The notes beneath the pieces were generated by a model that saw only the letters and a program-made list of their open reading frames with translations, was not told the origin of the DNA and did not search any database. From Pseudomonas anatoliensis (lineage in GTDB: Bacteria > Pseudomonadota > Gammaproteobacteria > Pseudomonadales > Pseudomonadaceae): DNA of 64,000 bases. Location of the stretch: the NCBI RefSeq assembly GCF_017976235.1, contig NZ_JACVHC010000004.1, positions 542,699 to 606,698 on the forward strand. The letters are read 5' to 3'. The position numbers and the translations under genes were made by a program. Of the stretch, positions 8,541 through 16,127 are shown piece after piece. Every line of letters starts with the position of its first letter. Position 1 is the first letter of the stretch.

Positions 8541-9306
8541 GGGTTGTTCGGTTCAAACCATGAGCCGTGCGGGCTTGGATTTCATGGTGTTCGGCGAGGC
8601 GTACTTTCTGCGCAACCGCAATGCCTTTGGCCAGGTGCTGCAAATGGAGCATCTGCCGACGATCAACATGCGGGTCAAGGTGGGTGGCGGATTTGTAATG
8701 CTGCTGCCGGACGGCAAGCAAGTGGAGTTCGAGGAAGTTGAAGTCGAGCACGTCATGAATTACGACGTGGAACAGAACGTCTATGGCGTGCCCGACTACC
8801 TGGGCGGCATGCAGGCGCTGCTGCTCAATGAGGCCGCTACCCTCTTCCGCCGCCGCTACTACAGCAACGGCGCGCACGCCGGTTACATCTTCTACACCAA
8901 CGATCCGAACCTGACCGAGGAGGACGAAGAGTCTCTGCGCGACCAGATCAGTGCGAGCAAGGGTGTGGGTAACTTCCGCTCGATGTTCGTAAACATCCCG
9001 GGCGGCAGCGAGAAGGCGATCCAAATCATCCCGGTTGGCGACTTCCAAGCCAAAGACGAGCTGGAGAAGGTCAAGAACATCACGCGTAACGACGTGATCG
9101 CCGCGTGGCGGATGAACCCAGCCCTGGCGGGCATCATTCCGGAAAACAGTGGTGGCTTCGGCGACATCGAGAAGATTGATCGTGTGTACACCAGCAATGA
9201 GATCCGCCCGATCTGCCAGCTGTTCGACCAGTTGAATGACACGTTGCGCGAAGACAGGAGAATCAGCTGGAGAACGCCAAATCAAGAAGCAAAAACCACT
9301 GAATAA
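8284..9306 (+). CDS. Portal protein (gpQ-like)
   Basis: A 340-residue P2-type portal protein; PMRAFSFGAPEQVL near the start and WRMNPALAGIIPENSGGFGD near the C-terminus are hallmark regions. It forms the ring through which DNA enters and leaves the head. The start at 8284 gives the usual length (P2 gpQ 344). This puts its first 257 bp inside the extended terminase frame. Confidence 0.9.
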   Translation: MGKPVKNQPQKPAPGPMRAFSFGAPEQVLTENIGHYLGVFASHDGKTYTPPVSRQGLAKLLRANAHHGAIPGFKRNLLLREFIASEGCSVQTMSRAGLDFMVFGEAYFLRNRNAFGQVLQMEHLPTINMRVKVGGGFVMLLPDGKQVEFEEVEVEHVMNYDVEQNVYGVPDYLGGMQALLLNEAATLFRRRYYSNGAHAGYIFYTNDPNLTEEDEESLRDQISASKGVGNFRSMFVNIPGGSEKAIQIIPVGDFQAKDELEKVKNITRNDVIAAWRMNPALAGIIPENSGGFGDIEKIDRVYTSNEIRPICQLFDQLNDTLREDRRISWRTPNQEAKTTE

Positions 9307-9378
9307 ATAGACAGTAGTAGGTGATTATCACTATAGGTGACGGCATAATGATGGCTCTGAAACCCTGGGGAGGGAACC

Positions 9379-9639
9379 ATGCGAATTTACTGCACTGCCT
9401 GCGACTACAAAGGACGTATCAGTTCACGGGAGGAAATTACTCGTGGCTATGTGAAGCTCTACTGCCAATGCCTGGACGCGAAGTGCGGGCACACTTGGGT
9501 ATCCGAACTTACATTCAAGCATTCCTTGAGACTTCCAGCCCAACACCTCGACACACTTCTTCTAGAGAGAATCAGAAGTTTGCCGCCGGATCAGCAGCAA
9601 GAACTATTCCTGCAGGTCGGCTCTTCGCAACCAGGCTGA
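9379..9639 (+). CDS. Ogr/Delta-type zinc-finger late transcription activator
   Basis: An 86-residue protein with C-x2-C (CTAC) and C-x4-C (CLDAKC) spacing in the first 40 residues, the Ogr/Delta finger. In P2 and P4 these proteins activate the late promoters by contacting RNA polymerase alpha. A GGGGAGGG ribosome site precedes the start. It sits directly after the portal gene rather than in the tail operon as in P2. Its target here may be the dyad at 6368-6424. Confidence 0.85.
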   Translation: MRIYCTACDYKGRISSREEITRGYVKLYCQCLDAKCGHTWVSELTFKHSLRLPAQHLDTLLLERIRSLPPDQQQELFLQVGSSQPG

Positions 9640-10343
9640 CCCAAGTACCCTGTTCGCAACCTCCCCGACGCGACCCAGCCTCCCCGTTCTCGTGGCCCCA
9701 CTGCACATCTCTCAACATCTACACCGTAATGCCTGCATCGCAGGCATATAAGCCGCCTACACGATCTGAGCTGATACCCACAATTCTGGCGCGGCGGAAC
9801 CCGCGTAGCGGCCGGTGGTCTGACAATTTCGCCCCAAAAATTTCAGCCGCGCCGCCCGATCGTGCCCGCGACCGCCGCTCGCAAATTTCGATTGCACCTC
9901 GGCGCGCCCAATTACCGCTTTTGACGCCCGCTGGATCCACGGCACTGAGTGCCGGGTATCCAGCACCGGGTGCAGGGCACTGCCCTGCCGCTGGGCGGGC
10001 GCGCAGCCCGCGATCCTCATAAAAAGCTGAGCGCAGCGAACTGAGCCCTTGGGCGAAGGCATCATCTTGTACCCAACACACTGACCCTGTGGACACCTCG
10101 AAAGCCTCTTTTTATACCCAACGGGGGTGCTGAGGGGGGTATAAAATTCCATTTAATTCAAAGGCTTTCTGGTTGCCCCGTTTGCGCGCCGGCGGCGCGG
10201 CTAAATTGCGCTGTAAAGGAGACGCACGCATGGCCGATTGCCGCCATGGCGATGCACGGCGGAAGGTTGGGTGCAGAGATAAGGTGTTTTATCGACTGCC
10301 AGACGTAGCCTGGCCTCGCAGGGGATGCGATCGTTTCGGGGGG
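9640..10343. other. Non-coding GC-rich region with inverted repeats; possible replication origin
   Basis: About 700 bp without a convincing gene; the open frames here have no family resemblance or good start. It holds several hairpin-forming stretches around 9960-10010 and a 10-bp inverted repeat TTTTATACCC / GGGTATAAAA (10110-10119 and 10137-10146) with a 17-bp spacer. Its position just downstream of a plasmid-type initiator gene resembles IncFII-like plasmids, where the origin follows repA. Origin function is inference. Confidence 0.35.
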
Positions 10344-11249
10344 CTAGGTGTCTGTCTTGACCTGGATGCTGCGCATCAGACGCGCCAGAGATTCGTCCAC
10401 GCCACCTGACCTACTGTCGGGTGCCTGGGAAGCCCTAACACGACCGGGTGAATTGACCTGCTCTGGCATCTCCCCCTGGCTGTGAGCCACCTTGCGTGCC
10501 TCACTACGTTCCCAGTTGGTACGTGACTTCTCGCGCCGTAAGGCTTCCAGAGACGCCTTCTCCTGACGCGCTAGGCGAAGCCCGCTGATGTCACGCAGCT
10601 CCTTTTCACGCTTCTTCAGTGCGGCCTTTTTCGCCCGGTGCCAGAGGTACCGTACACCGAGGTCAGCAAAGAACTTTTCAGTGAATCGCACCAGGACACG
10701 AGTTCGCACCAGGTTAAGTCCAGCTTCGTCCTTTTCATCCAAGCGAATTTTCTCGACGCGCCGGTAAACATAGTCGGCCAGTTCCATGCTGTGCAGCAGG
10801 CGATTGAAGGACGCAGCAGAGACGCCGCTATCCTCTGCGACACCGCACTGGGTGTTGAGGAAAAACTGCCCCCGCTCGACGTCGAGCCATCCCATAACGC
10901 CTGTCGCCAGATCCAGGCGTAGAAGCATCTGCTCGGCAACCTTAGCCAGCGCATCGAATTTCTCAGAGCGTGTACGGCGGCCACCATGAATGGTGTCCAG
11001 ATCGCGTAGGTACATACCGCGCAGGTCGCCGATTTGGCTCAGGCGCTTGAACGCCATCCGCAGAAGGGGGTTTTTGAGCTGCTGGCCAGTCAACCGGCGG
11101 GGAGCGGAATACCGGGGTGCGCGAGCAGGCGCTCGCAGAGCCGCGTGGGGATCTTTCTTGTCGCGATGCACAGCAGTAGGTCGGCCCTTTCTGGGGCCGG
11201 CCTTGCGGTCGCTCGTTCGCGATTTGATGTCCTTATCCGGCGGAGTCAC
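10344..11249 (-). CDS. Plasmid-type replication initiator (RepA-like)
   Basis: A 301-residue protein with a basic proline-rich N-terminus, a central fold (LRLDLATGVMGWLDVERG ... SVSAASFNRLLHSMELADY-like helices) and a basic C-terminal helix region. The layout resembles IncFII-type RepA initiators, which bind an origin and load the host replisome for theta replication. It is not a P2 gpA rolling-circle nickase; no HUH or paired-tyrosine motif is visible. It overlaps the upstream gene by ATGA. Initiator function is likely; the exact family is uncertain. Confidence 0.6.
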   Translation of the reverse strand: MTPPDKDIKSRTSDRKAGPRKGRPTAVHRDKKDPHAALRAPARAPRYSAPRRLTGQQLKNPLLRMAFKRLSQIGDLRGMYLRDLDTIHGGRRTRSEKFDALAKVAEQMLLRLDLATGVMGWLDVERGQFFLNTQCGVAEDSGVSAASFNRLLHSMELADYVYRRVEKIRLDEKDEAGLNLVRTRVLVRFTEKFFADLGVRYLWHRAKKAALKKREKELRDISGLRLARQEKASLEALRREKSRTNWERSEARKVAHSQGEMPEQVNSPGRVRASQAPDSRSGGVDESLARLMRSIQVKTDT

Positions 11250-11878
11250 AGGCGGGTGTTCACCTGTTGCAGGATAGGTTTCTGGTGCTGCTCGAGCAGC
11301 ACGTCTTCGGCACGCGAGCGAAGCTCACCGCACCGCGCTTCGACTGACCGGAGCCTATCGACAAAGCTAGGTAGCTTGTCGATGTCTTGGAGGTCGATAT
11401 GACCGTCTGCAAGGATCTCGCTGCCCAAGGCAACTGTATCGCCCAGTCTGGCCACGAGCAGGCCGAACGCACACAGCGGATTACCGTCACCTTCCTGCTC
11501 GCGTGCGCCAGTCAGACCGTGACGACTAGCAAGTTCATTGATGCAATCGTCTTTGAATTCGCCGTCAAGAGCTTCTACCCAAGCCTCTTCAAGCCAGCAC
11601 GGCAAATCTACCTCACCGTTGAGCCAGCGGCCAACACGACGCAGCCAGGCCCCTGATGCTCTCAGAAACGCCGACGCGTCGTTGCCCTTGGCCAGCTCGT
11701 CGAAATCGGGCACGTCCTTGCTAGCAGCCTTGTCTGGAACGATGCGATGCAGGCTGCTGCTCAGTAACTGGGCAAAGTCGTCCTGGCTGAAACCGGTGCG
11801 CGCGATCATTTCAACGGCATGGGCCACCAGCACCTGATCACGGGACGTGGACATCTGTCCTAGATTGGACGTGTTCAT
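11246..11878 (-). CDS. Conserved phage early protein of unknown function
   Basis: A 210-residue acidic, helical protein. A segment around residues 85-125 (WLEEAWVEALDGEF, then an HTH-like ELASRHGLTGAREQ) recalls phage regulatory proteins, but no family is recognised with confidence. It lies between cro and the replication gene with 4-bp overlaps on both sides, so it belongs to the leftward early transcript and may help control replication or commitment to lysis. Confidence 0.6.
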   Translation of the reverse strand: MNTSNLGQMSTSRDQVLVAHAVEMIARTGFSQDDFAQLLSSSLHRIVPDKAASKDVPDFDELAKGNDASAFLRASGAWLRRVGRWLNGEVDLPCWLEEAWVEALDGEFKDDCINELASRHGLTGAREQEGDGNPLCAFGLLVARLGDTVALGSEILADGHIDLQDIDKLPSFVDRLRSVEARCGELRSRAEDVLLEQHQKPILQQVNTRL

Positions 11879-12132
11879 ACGAGCTTCTGCCCAATAACCT
11901 GCGAGTCACCACCAGCGGTCCCGCCCCCTAACTGGGGGGCAGGAAGAACTTTGTTTGATGGAAATGGGCGCAGTTCTTCAGCTGTGTAGGAGCCATCATC
12001 ATGCACAGACACGATGATTTTCCGACCCAACCTGATTGCCTTATGTACGGCAGCGGGAGTGACCCCGAAGGCTTCCGCAACCGCTGCCTGACCAATTTTG
12101 GCGGCTAATTCAGACAATGAGATTTGATTCAT
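11875..12132 (-). CDS. cro: Lambda Cro-family repressor
   Basis: An 85-residue protein (start MNQISLSELAAKIGQ) with clear lambda Cro signatures: GQAAVAEAFGVTPAAVHKA as the helix-turn-helix and GRKIIVSVHDDGSYTAEE followed by PFPSNK at the C-terminal arm. It is the first gene of the leftward early operon and is transcribed divergently from cI across an operator array. It should favour lytic growth by blocking cI expression. Confidence 0.92.
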   Translation of the reverse strand: MNQISLSELAAKIGQAAVAEAFGVTPAAVHKAIRLGRKIIVSVHDDGSYTAEELRPFPSNKVLPAPQLGGGTAGGDSQVIGQKLV

Positions 12133-12160
12133 AACAGGGCATCTCTGGGTAGACGCCACA

Positions 12161-12189
12161 ATATTAACCTGAGGTATCGTCAGCCGCAA
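12161..12189 (-). promoter_or_regulatory. Predicted early leftward promoter for cro
   Basis: Read leftward, TTGCGG (12189-12184) is separated by 17 bp from TAATAT (12166-12161). One 13-bp operator (12165-12177) covers the -10/spacer side and another (12198-12210) lies just upstream of the -35, so repressor binding would block it. The cro start is about 30 bp downstream. Confidence 0.6.
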
Positions 12190-12301
12190 CAAAAAAGATA
12201 CCTACGGTATTCTTACGATCTCTTTAATAAGAAACCTTGGGTATTTCAAGAACGGCCATTAACGATGCCGCAGGTAAATTATTTTAATTTACCTCCGGTT
12301 T
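12165..12301. promoter_or_regulatory. Array of five CI/Cro operator-like sites
   Basis: Five related 13-bp sites: TAACCTGAGGTAT (12165-12177), ATACCTACGGTAT (12198-12210), AAACCTTGGGTAT (12232-12244), ATGCCGCAGGTAA (12265-12277) and TTACCTCCGGTTT (12289-12301). Centres are 33, 34, 33 and 24 bp apart, so the first four lie on nearly the same helix face about three turns apart. The shared pattern is roughly ATACCT-N-AGGTAT. Matching sites recur at 15741-15794. Confidence 0.75.
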
Positions 12302-12314
12302 ATCATTGCCCCCA
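12278..12314 (+). promoter_or_regulatory. Predicted PRM-like promoter giving a leaderless cI mRNA
   Basis: TATCAT (12301-12306) lies seven bases before the A of the cI ATG at 12314, and no Shine-Dalgarno sequence precedes that ATG (TTGCCCCC). The -35 position (12278-12283, ATTATT) is poor. An operator is centred at about -43 and another at about -19, the positions of lambda OR2 and OR3 relative to PRM. This predicts self-activation at low CI and self-repression at high CI. Confidence 0.55.
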
Positions 12315-13033
12315 TGAATAAGAAGCCACCCCTTCCCCCCGAGCTTTTCGATGAGTGCAAAGCTGCCAACGAGCTATACCTCTCGAAGAAAAAAGAACTC
12401 AACTTAAACAAGCGAAAGATTGCCGATGAAATAGGCGTGAGTCCTGCTGCAGTGGCTCACTACCTGAACGGCATCAACGCACTGAACATCAAGTTTGCGT
12501 CCGCCTTAGCAAAGCTTTTGGGCGAGCCAGTTGAGAAGTTCAGCCCGCGTCTCGCTGCGGAAATATCGGGGCTTGCGGCAACCACTGGGCATGCCAATGT
12601 CAGCCCAATGCTGCAGCCATATAGAGACGCCAGGGAATACCCGTTAATAACTTGGGTAGACGCTGGCCAAGGGATCGAGTCATTAGCCAGTTACCCGTCG
12701 GGCATCTCTGACGAGTGGCTTAGCTCTACGGAGAATGCTGGTCCAAAGGGCTACTGGTTGAGGGTCAAGGGCAAGTCCATGACCTGTGACAGCCACCCCA
12801 CCTTTCCAGAAGGCACACCCATCCTGATCCGTCCTGAGGGCTTTGATGTCATCAACGGGAAATTTTATGTTGCTCGAAACACTGTCAGTGGAGAGACGAC
12901 ATTCAAGCAGTACACGATGGACGCGGGTGTCGGTTACCTGGTGCCACTCAATCCCAGCTATCAACCGGTTGTGCTGGACGGCAACTGGGAAATCATCGGC
13001 CGGGCGATCGACGCCAAAATCACCGGAATGTAA
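12314..13033 (+). CDS. CI-type prophage repressor (HTH plus S24 LexA-like peptidase)
   Basis: A 239-residue repressor. The N-terminal HTH (about residues 33-60, KRKIADEIGVSPAAVAHYLN) binds operators. The C-terminal S24 domain has a predicted Ala-Gly cleavage site (WVDAGQG), the catalytic serine in GKSMTCD and the lysine in ETTFKQY. RecA-stimulated self-cleavage would induce the prophage after DNA damage. The start has no ribosome site and probably begins a leaderless message. Confidence 0.92.
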   Translation: MNKKPPLPPELFDECKAANELYLSKKKELNLNKRKIADEIGVSPAAVAHYLNGINALNIKFASALAKLLGEPVEKFSPRLAAEISGLAATTGHANVSPMLQPYRDAREYPLITWVDAGQGIESLASYPSGISDEWLSSTENAGPKGYWLRVKGKSMTCDSHPTFPEGTPILIRPEGFDVINGKFYVARNTVSGETTFKQYTMDAGVGYLVPLNPSYQPVVLDGNWEIIGRAIDAKITGM

Positions 13034-13056
13034 TGGCTGAGTCGGCAGGGCGACGT

Positions 13057-13440
13057 TCAGCCCTGCGATACTCCATATAGTGCTGATCGCCCGACACCGG
13101 CCACTGGCGCCAACACCTCCCGGCGGGGATAAATGCCATCCTTGGCAAGGTGCATCAGGCGAAACGCGGACTGCTCGATCACCTGGAGGTCAACGAACTC
13201 CCCTGCCGCCTGGCATTGCGCAACAGCCTGCTGGTGGGTTGCGTGAATATCAGCGCGCCACTGCTGGGCCTCCGTAGCCTCAATCGACTCCAGGATCACC
13301 AGCGACTTGAGCAAGGCGTGCGCCTCGCCATAATAGCGAGCGCGGTATTCGTTGGTGTTCTGACGGGCAAGATCACTGATTGCCCCTTCCAGCTGGTGCA
13401 GCAGTTGTTCCTTGTGGGTAAACATGCTGGCTCCATTCAT
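13057..13440 (-). CDS. Phage protein of unknown function
   Basis: A 127-residue, mostly helical protein, last gene of the leftward block and convergent with cI. Its ATG overlaps the upstream stop (ATGA); an internal ATG at 13425 is an alternative. No motif is recognised. Membership of the operator-controlled leftward transcript suggests an early lytic role. Confidence 0.6.
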   Translation of the reverse strand: MNGASMFTHKEQLLHQLEGAISDLARQNTNEYRARYYGEAHALLKSLVILESIEATEAQQWRADIHATHQQAVAQCQAAGEFVDLQVIEQSAFRLMHLAKDGIYPRREVLAPVAGVGRSALYGVSQG

Positions 13441-13727
13441 TTACGGCATCCCTTTACATTCTTCTTCGCATCGGCCTGAGCCACGCCCGGTGGCGCACTG
13501 TGAACGACGATATGACCCTGCCCGATCTTGAAATTTTTAATCACCGCGATGCACACGTTCCACGCCTCACGCGCCACTGCTTCGCCAGATTCAACCACGT
13601 TGCCCTGGTCATCGATGATCGCCAGACGCGCAGGTCGGCCATCCGCTGTGGTGAACTTGTAGCCGCTGGTGACGTTGGCAGCGATACGGCCATTTTCCAG
13701 GGTTCCTGTCTCTGGGATGCCGATCAT
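13437..13727 (-). CDS. Phage protein of unknown function
   Basis: A 96-residue protein with a beta-rich N-terminal half (GYKFTTADGRPARLAIIDDQ) and a basic end. It has 4-bp overlaps with both neighbours. No known family is recognised. Confidence 0.6.
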   Translation of the reverse strand: MIGIPETGTLENGRIAANVTSGYKFTTADGRPARLAIIDDQGNVVESGEAVAREAWNVCIAVIKNFKIGQGHIVVHSAPPGVAQADAKKNVKGCRK

Positions 13728-13942
13728 GGCCGTGCTCCTTGTTCAATTTGATCTGTGTACTTATTTACGATCAACGCGATGGTGTTTGCGTGCGATGCCC
13801 GATCAATCTGGGCACTGTCGATAGCCGGCCAATTCTCGGACTCGATAGCGGAATCGATATCCAAGTTCGCGCTCCTCCAACCCGACACGCTATGCGAGAG
13901 GATCTGCCTGTCTTGCTCTGAAAATTCGAAAGTCATAGTCAT
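13724..13942 (-). CDS. Small phage protein of unknown function
   Basis: A 72-residue acidic protein (MTMTFEFSEQDRQILSHSVS) coupled by ATGA overlap to the next gene. No motif is recognised. An internal start at the second Met is possible. Confidence 0.5.
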   Translation of the reverse strand: MTMTFEFSEQDRQILSHSVSGWRSANLDIDSAIESENWPAIDSAQIDRASHANTIALIVNKYTDQIEQGARP

Positions 13943-13948
13943 GCCTCC

Positions 13949-14944
13949 TCAAGCGGTCACGTAGCCGGCGGTGGTTTTTCGTAGTTCGCCCAAGTCGAGC
14001 GCTGCACGAAATAGCTTCATAGCTCGTCGGTTCCCGACACGAGCTGCAGCAGTGAAGTCACGAAGCGATATCGGCGTGCCTGGCGCAACTGTTCGCGTGA
14101 TGTCGAGCAATGTCTTCATCAAGGCTCCGTCCGGTGATCCGAATAGATCCTGCTGCTCGCCAGATGCTGGATGTTCTGGGACTGTTGTCACTGTTGCCGT
14201 GACCGTTGCCGGTGTTGTCGAGGCCATCGTCTCTTGCAACGAGGGCTCGGACAGACTGCCAACTCGCAGTGCAGATCCAATCAACGCGGGCACCGCCTCC
14301 AAGGCAATCGCAAACCCGGCACACAGCAATATCGCCAACAGCTCCGGCAGCCCCACGGATGCCATCGGCCTGGCGCGCAGCTCTGTGAGTTCGACCGAGG
14401 CACGATCTAGCCGCTGCAGCACCTGCTCACGCTGCTCATCGATTCGTCCCAGGGCAGACGCTTCCAACTCTTGCGCCTTGCTTACAATGCCGCGCTCGCG
14501 CAGTTGCCGTGCCTGATCTCCGATCGAGCGAGCGTCTTTGTCCAGGAATTCGAGCTGCCGCAGCCCATCAGACCTGACCGCCTGCAGGTCAACCATGCGT
14601 TGTTCGGTTACAGCTGCGTGCCGCGCCTGGCCCGAAACGATGGATGTCAGTAGGCGATCGTAGGTAGCCCACGCTGATACTGCTGCCAACAACAGAGCCG
14701 AGGTGATCATCAGGACGGCATAGGCACGCTTGCCGGCTGCCAGCATTCCCAAAGCAATCGGCCAGGCTAGGTACTTGTATAGATCCAGCAGTACCGCCGC
14801 CGCGGCGAATACAGCAGCCAGCATCGGGTCAGCAATCAGCGTTGACATGGCCATGCCAACAGAGAGAGCAGTGACGCTGGAAAGGGCCACAGCGATGGCC
14901 AGCAACAGCCATCGAACACGCTGGCAGATGAGATGCTTAGGCAT
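13949..14944 (-). CDS. Phage membrane protein with coiled coil and C-terminal winged-helix-like domain
   Basis: A 331-residue protein of unusual build: about three hydrophobic segments in the first 105 residues, a charged coiled coil (about 110-200, with LQAVRSDGLRQLEFLDKDAR and DEQREQVLQRLDRASVEL), another hydrophobic segment (about 205-230), a low-complexity Thr/Ala/Val linker, and a helical C-terminus (residues 270-331) resembling a small winged helix. It overlaps a small membrane gene upstream. Superinfection control or damage signalling are possible, but neither is shown. Confidence 0.65.
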   Translation of the reverse strand: MPKHLICQRVRWLLLAIAVALSSVTALSVGMAMSTLIADPMLAAVFAAAAVLLDLYKYLAWPIALGMLAAGKRAYAVLMITSALLLAAVSAWATYDRLLTSIVSGQARHAAVTEQRMVDLQAVRSDGLRQLEFLDKDARSIGDQARQLRERGIVSKAQELEASALGRIDEQREQVLQRLDRASVELTELRARPMASVGLPELLAILLCAGFAIALEAVPALIGSALRVGSLSEPSLQETMASTTPATVTATVTTVPEHPASGEQQDLFGSPDGALMKTLLDITRTVAPGTPISLRDFTAAARVGNRRAMKLFRAALDLGELRKTTAGYVTA

Positions 14945-15143
14945 AGCTCACCCCCTGTTTGATTTGCCGTATCTGGGCAAGGGCCGAAGATAACTCCGCA
15001 CGCAATCGTTGGTTTTCGTTTTGGAGTGATGCGGCGGCAATTGTTTGACCAGACCTCCAGCCCATCCAGTAAGGCAGAGCCATGGCAATCACCTGGCAAA
15101 CAGACAAGCTCGCCAATATCAATAGGAGCTGAGAGTTGGTCAT
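14937..15143 (-). CDS. Small membrane protein with coiled-coil tail
   Basis: A 68-residue protein with one N-terminal transmembrane helix (about residues 5-25) followed by a coiled-coil helix (AAASLQNENQRLRAELSSAL). The ATG at 15143 is preceded by AAGGAG and overlaps the upstream stop; an in-frame GTG at 15149 is less likely. Its coupling to the larger membrane protein suggests that the two interact. Confidence 0.65.
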   Translation of the reverse strand: MTNSQLLLILASLSVCQVIAMALPYWMGWRSGQTIAAASLQNENQRLRAELSSALAQIRQIKQGVSYA

Positions 15144-15679
15144 TGCCACTCCTTGATTTCGCGGACGAAATTGGAGAGCAGGTCGTAGGCTTTATCAGGA
15201 TCTGCGGGCATCAGCGCCGGAGCAGAAATACCGGCACCACCTAATAAAAATCTGAAATACGTCTGTTCTGGATTCTCAGCGGCTGCTGTCAGTAGCAACC
15301 TGAGGTCATGCATTCCCGACTGCGGCAACAGATAGAGTCCACGGCGGCTTGTTGCAGCATTGCGCAACAAGAACTCCAGATCTCGATCGAGGATAGGCTG
15401 GGCCATACGCTCGTAATGTACGTTGGCCAGCTCTTCTACGAACTGCTCGACCCTATGAGCCGTATCGCCCTGAAGGCCAACGGTAAGCGTGTTTACCGTC
15501 TCACCCAACCGGACCTGCACAGCAACGTCGGAACCACATTGCTCGATCGTCAAATTGGCTAGGAGAAAACTCGGTGCGTAGTTGCAGACGAGAGGAAGGG
15601 GGAATACGCCGTTCTGTTTGACGTGCTCTGCCAGCTGCGCTCTGGCATCAAGAGAAAGGCTAAATGTAGGGCGAATCAT
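15140..15679 (-). CDS. Phage protein of unknown function, first gene of PL-type operon
   Basis: A 179-residue protein starting MIRPTFSLSLDARAQL. This start was chosen over the upstream ATG at 15736 because GGAGG lies 8 bp before it and because the longer form would begin within a few bases of the predicted promoter. It has no recognised domain. It leads the leftward operon that runs to 13057 and is directly under the second CI operator cluster. Confidence 0.65.
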   Translation of the reverse strand: MIRPTFSLSLDARAQLAEHVKQNGVFPLPLVCNYAPSFLLANLTIEQCGSDVAVQVRLGETVNTLTVGLQGDTAHRVEQFVEELANVHYERMAQPILDRDLEFLLRNAATSRRGLYLLPQSGMHDLRLLLTAAAENPEQTYFRFLLGGAGISAPALMPADPDKAYDLLSNFVREIKEWQ

Positions 15680-15737
15680 GCGGTTGACCTCCGTTGAAAT
15701 CAGGACACCCCTTTGGGTTCCTGAGTTGACGGACATA

Positions 15738-15794
15738 GATTAACCGCAGGTATCTTTTTAAATCAATACCTCAGGTATATAAAACCTGAGGTAT
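15738..15794 (-). promoter_or_regulatory. PL-type promoter with three CI/Cro operators
   Basis: Leftward TTGATT (15766-15761), 17 bp, TTAATC (15743-15738). Operators: TAACCGCAGGTAT (15741-15753, over the -10), ATACCTCAGGTAT (15766-15778, over the -35) and AAACCTGAGGTAT (15782-15794). Centres are 25 and 16 bp apart. These match the cro/cI sites 3.5 kb away, so one repressor should control both, as lambda OL and OR do. Confidence 0.7.
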
Positions 15795-15804
15795 GCGTTT
15801 CCGA

Positions 15805-16062
15805 TCAGCCCAAATGCTGATTCGTCCACGTCAGACCAACAGCACCACATTCCAAACGTGTAACCCGCACGCAGTCCTCAACGTCCAGTTGATCAAGCAA
15901 GCACTCCCAGTCATCCAGCTTTTCACTTGCTAGTTTCGCAATGATCGTCCGTCTTCGCGTCTGCGCCGCCGAGCTATTGACCTGCCGATGAATGCGGCGG
16001 GAAAGCTGTTCGAATGGGGTATGCGATAGCTCAAGACCACCGGGATTGACGCTGTTGGACAT
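15805..16062 (-). CDS. DUF1654-family protein, SOS-boxed
   Basis: An 85-residue protein with the DUF1654 pattern seen in Pseudomonas phages and genomes (FEQLSRRIHRQVNSSAAQTRR, later WECLLDQLDVEDCVRVTR). The start has AAGGAG 8 bp upstream. A LexA-type box 20 bp upstream suggests induction by DNA damage independent of CI. Molecular function is not known from sequence. Confidence 0.8.
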   Translation of the reverse strand: MSNSVNPGGLELSHTPFEQLSRRIHRQVNSSAAQTRRRTIIAKLASEKLDDWECLLDQLDVEDCVRVTRLECGAVGLTWTNQHLG

Positions 16063-16081
16063 TAAACGCTCCTTGCCTATA

Positions 16082-16097
16082 CTGTACGTACAACCAG
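16082..16097. promoter_or_regulatory. LexA (SOS) box upstream of DUF1654 gene
   Basis: CTGTACGTACAACCAG fits CTG-N10-CAG and is flanked by ATA/TAT, extending the symmetry to ATACTG...CAGTAT. It lies 20 bp upstream of the gene start, overlapping the expected promoter. Confidence 0.75.
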
Positions 16098-16127
16098 TAT
16101 ATGATAGCTCCTCGCCAGCCTACAACA

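Noticed and set aside
9719-10152. Two overlapping leftward open frames in the ogr-rep gap
   Set aside because: Low-complexity Arg/Ala/Gly composition, no good ribosome site, no family pattern; the region is better read as non-coding.
10230-10409. 60-codon rightward frame with a good AAAGGAG upstream
   Set aside because: Its end overlaps the replication gene antisense, and the peptide is Arg/Cys-rich without recognisable features; too weak to call.
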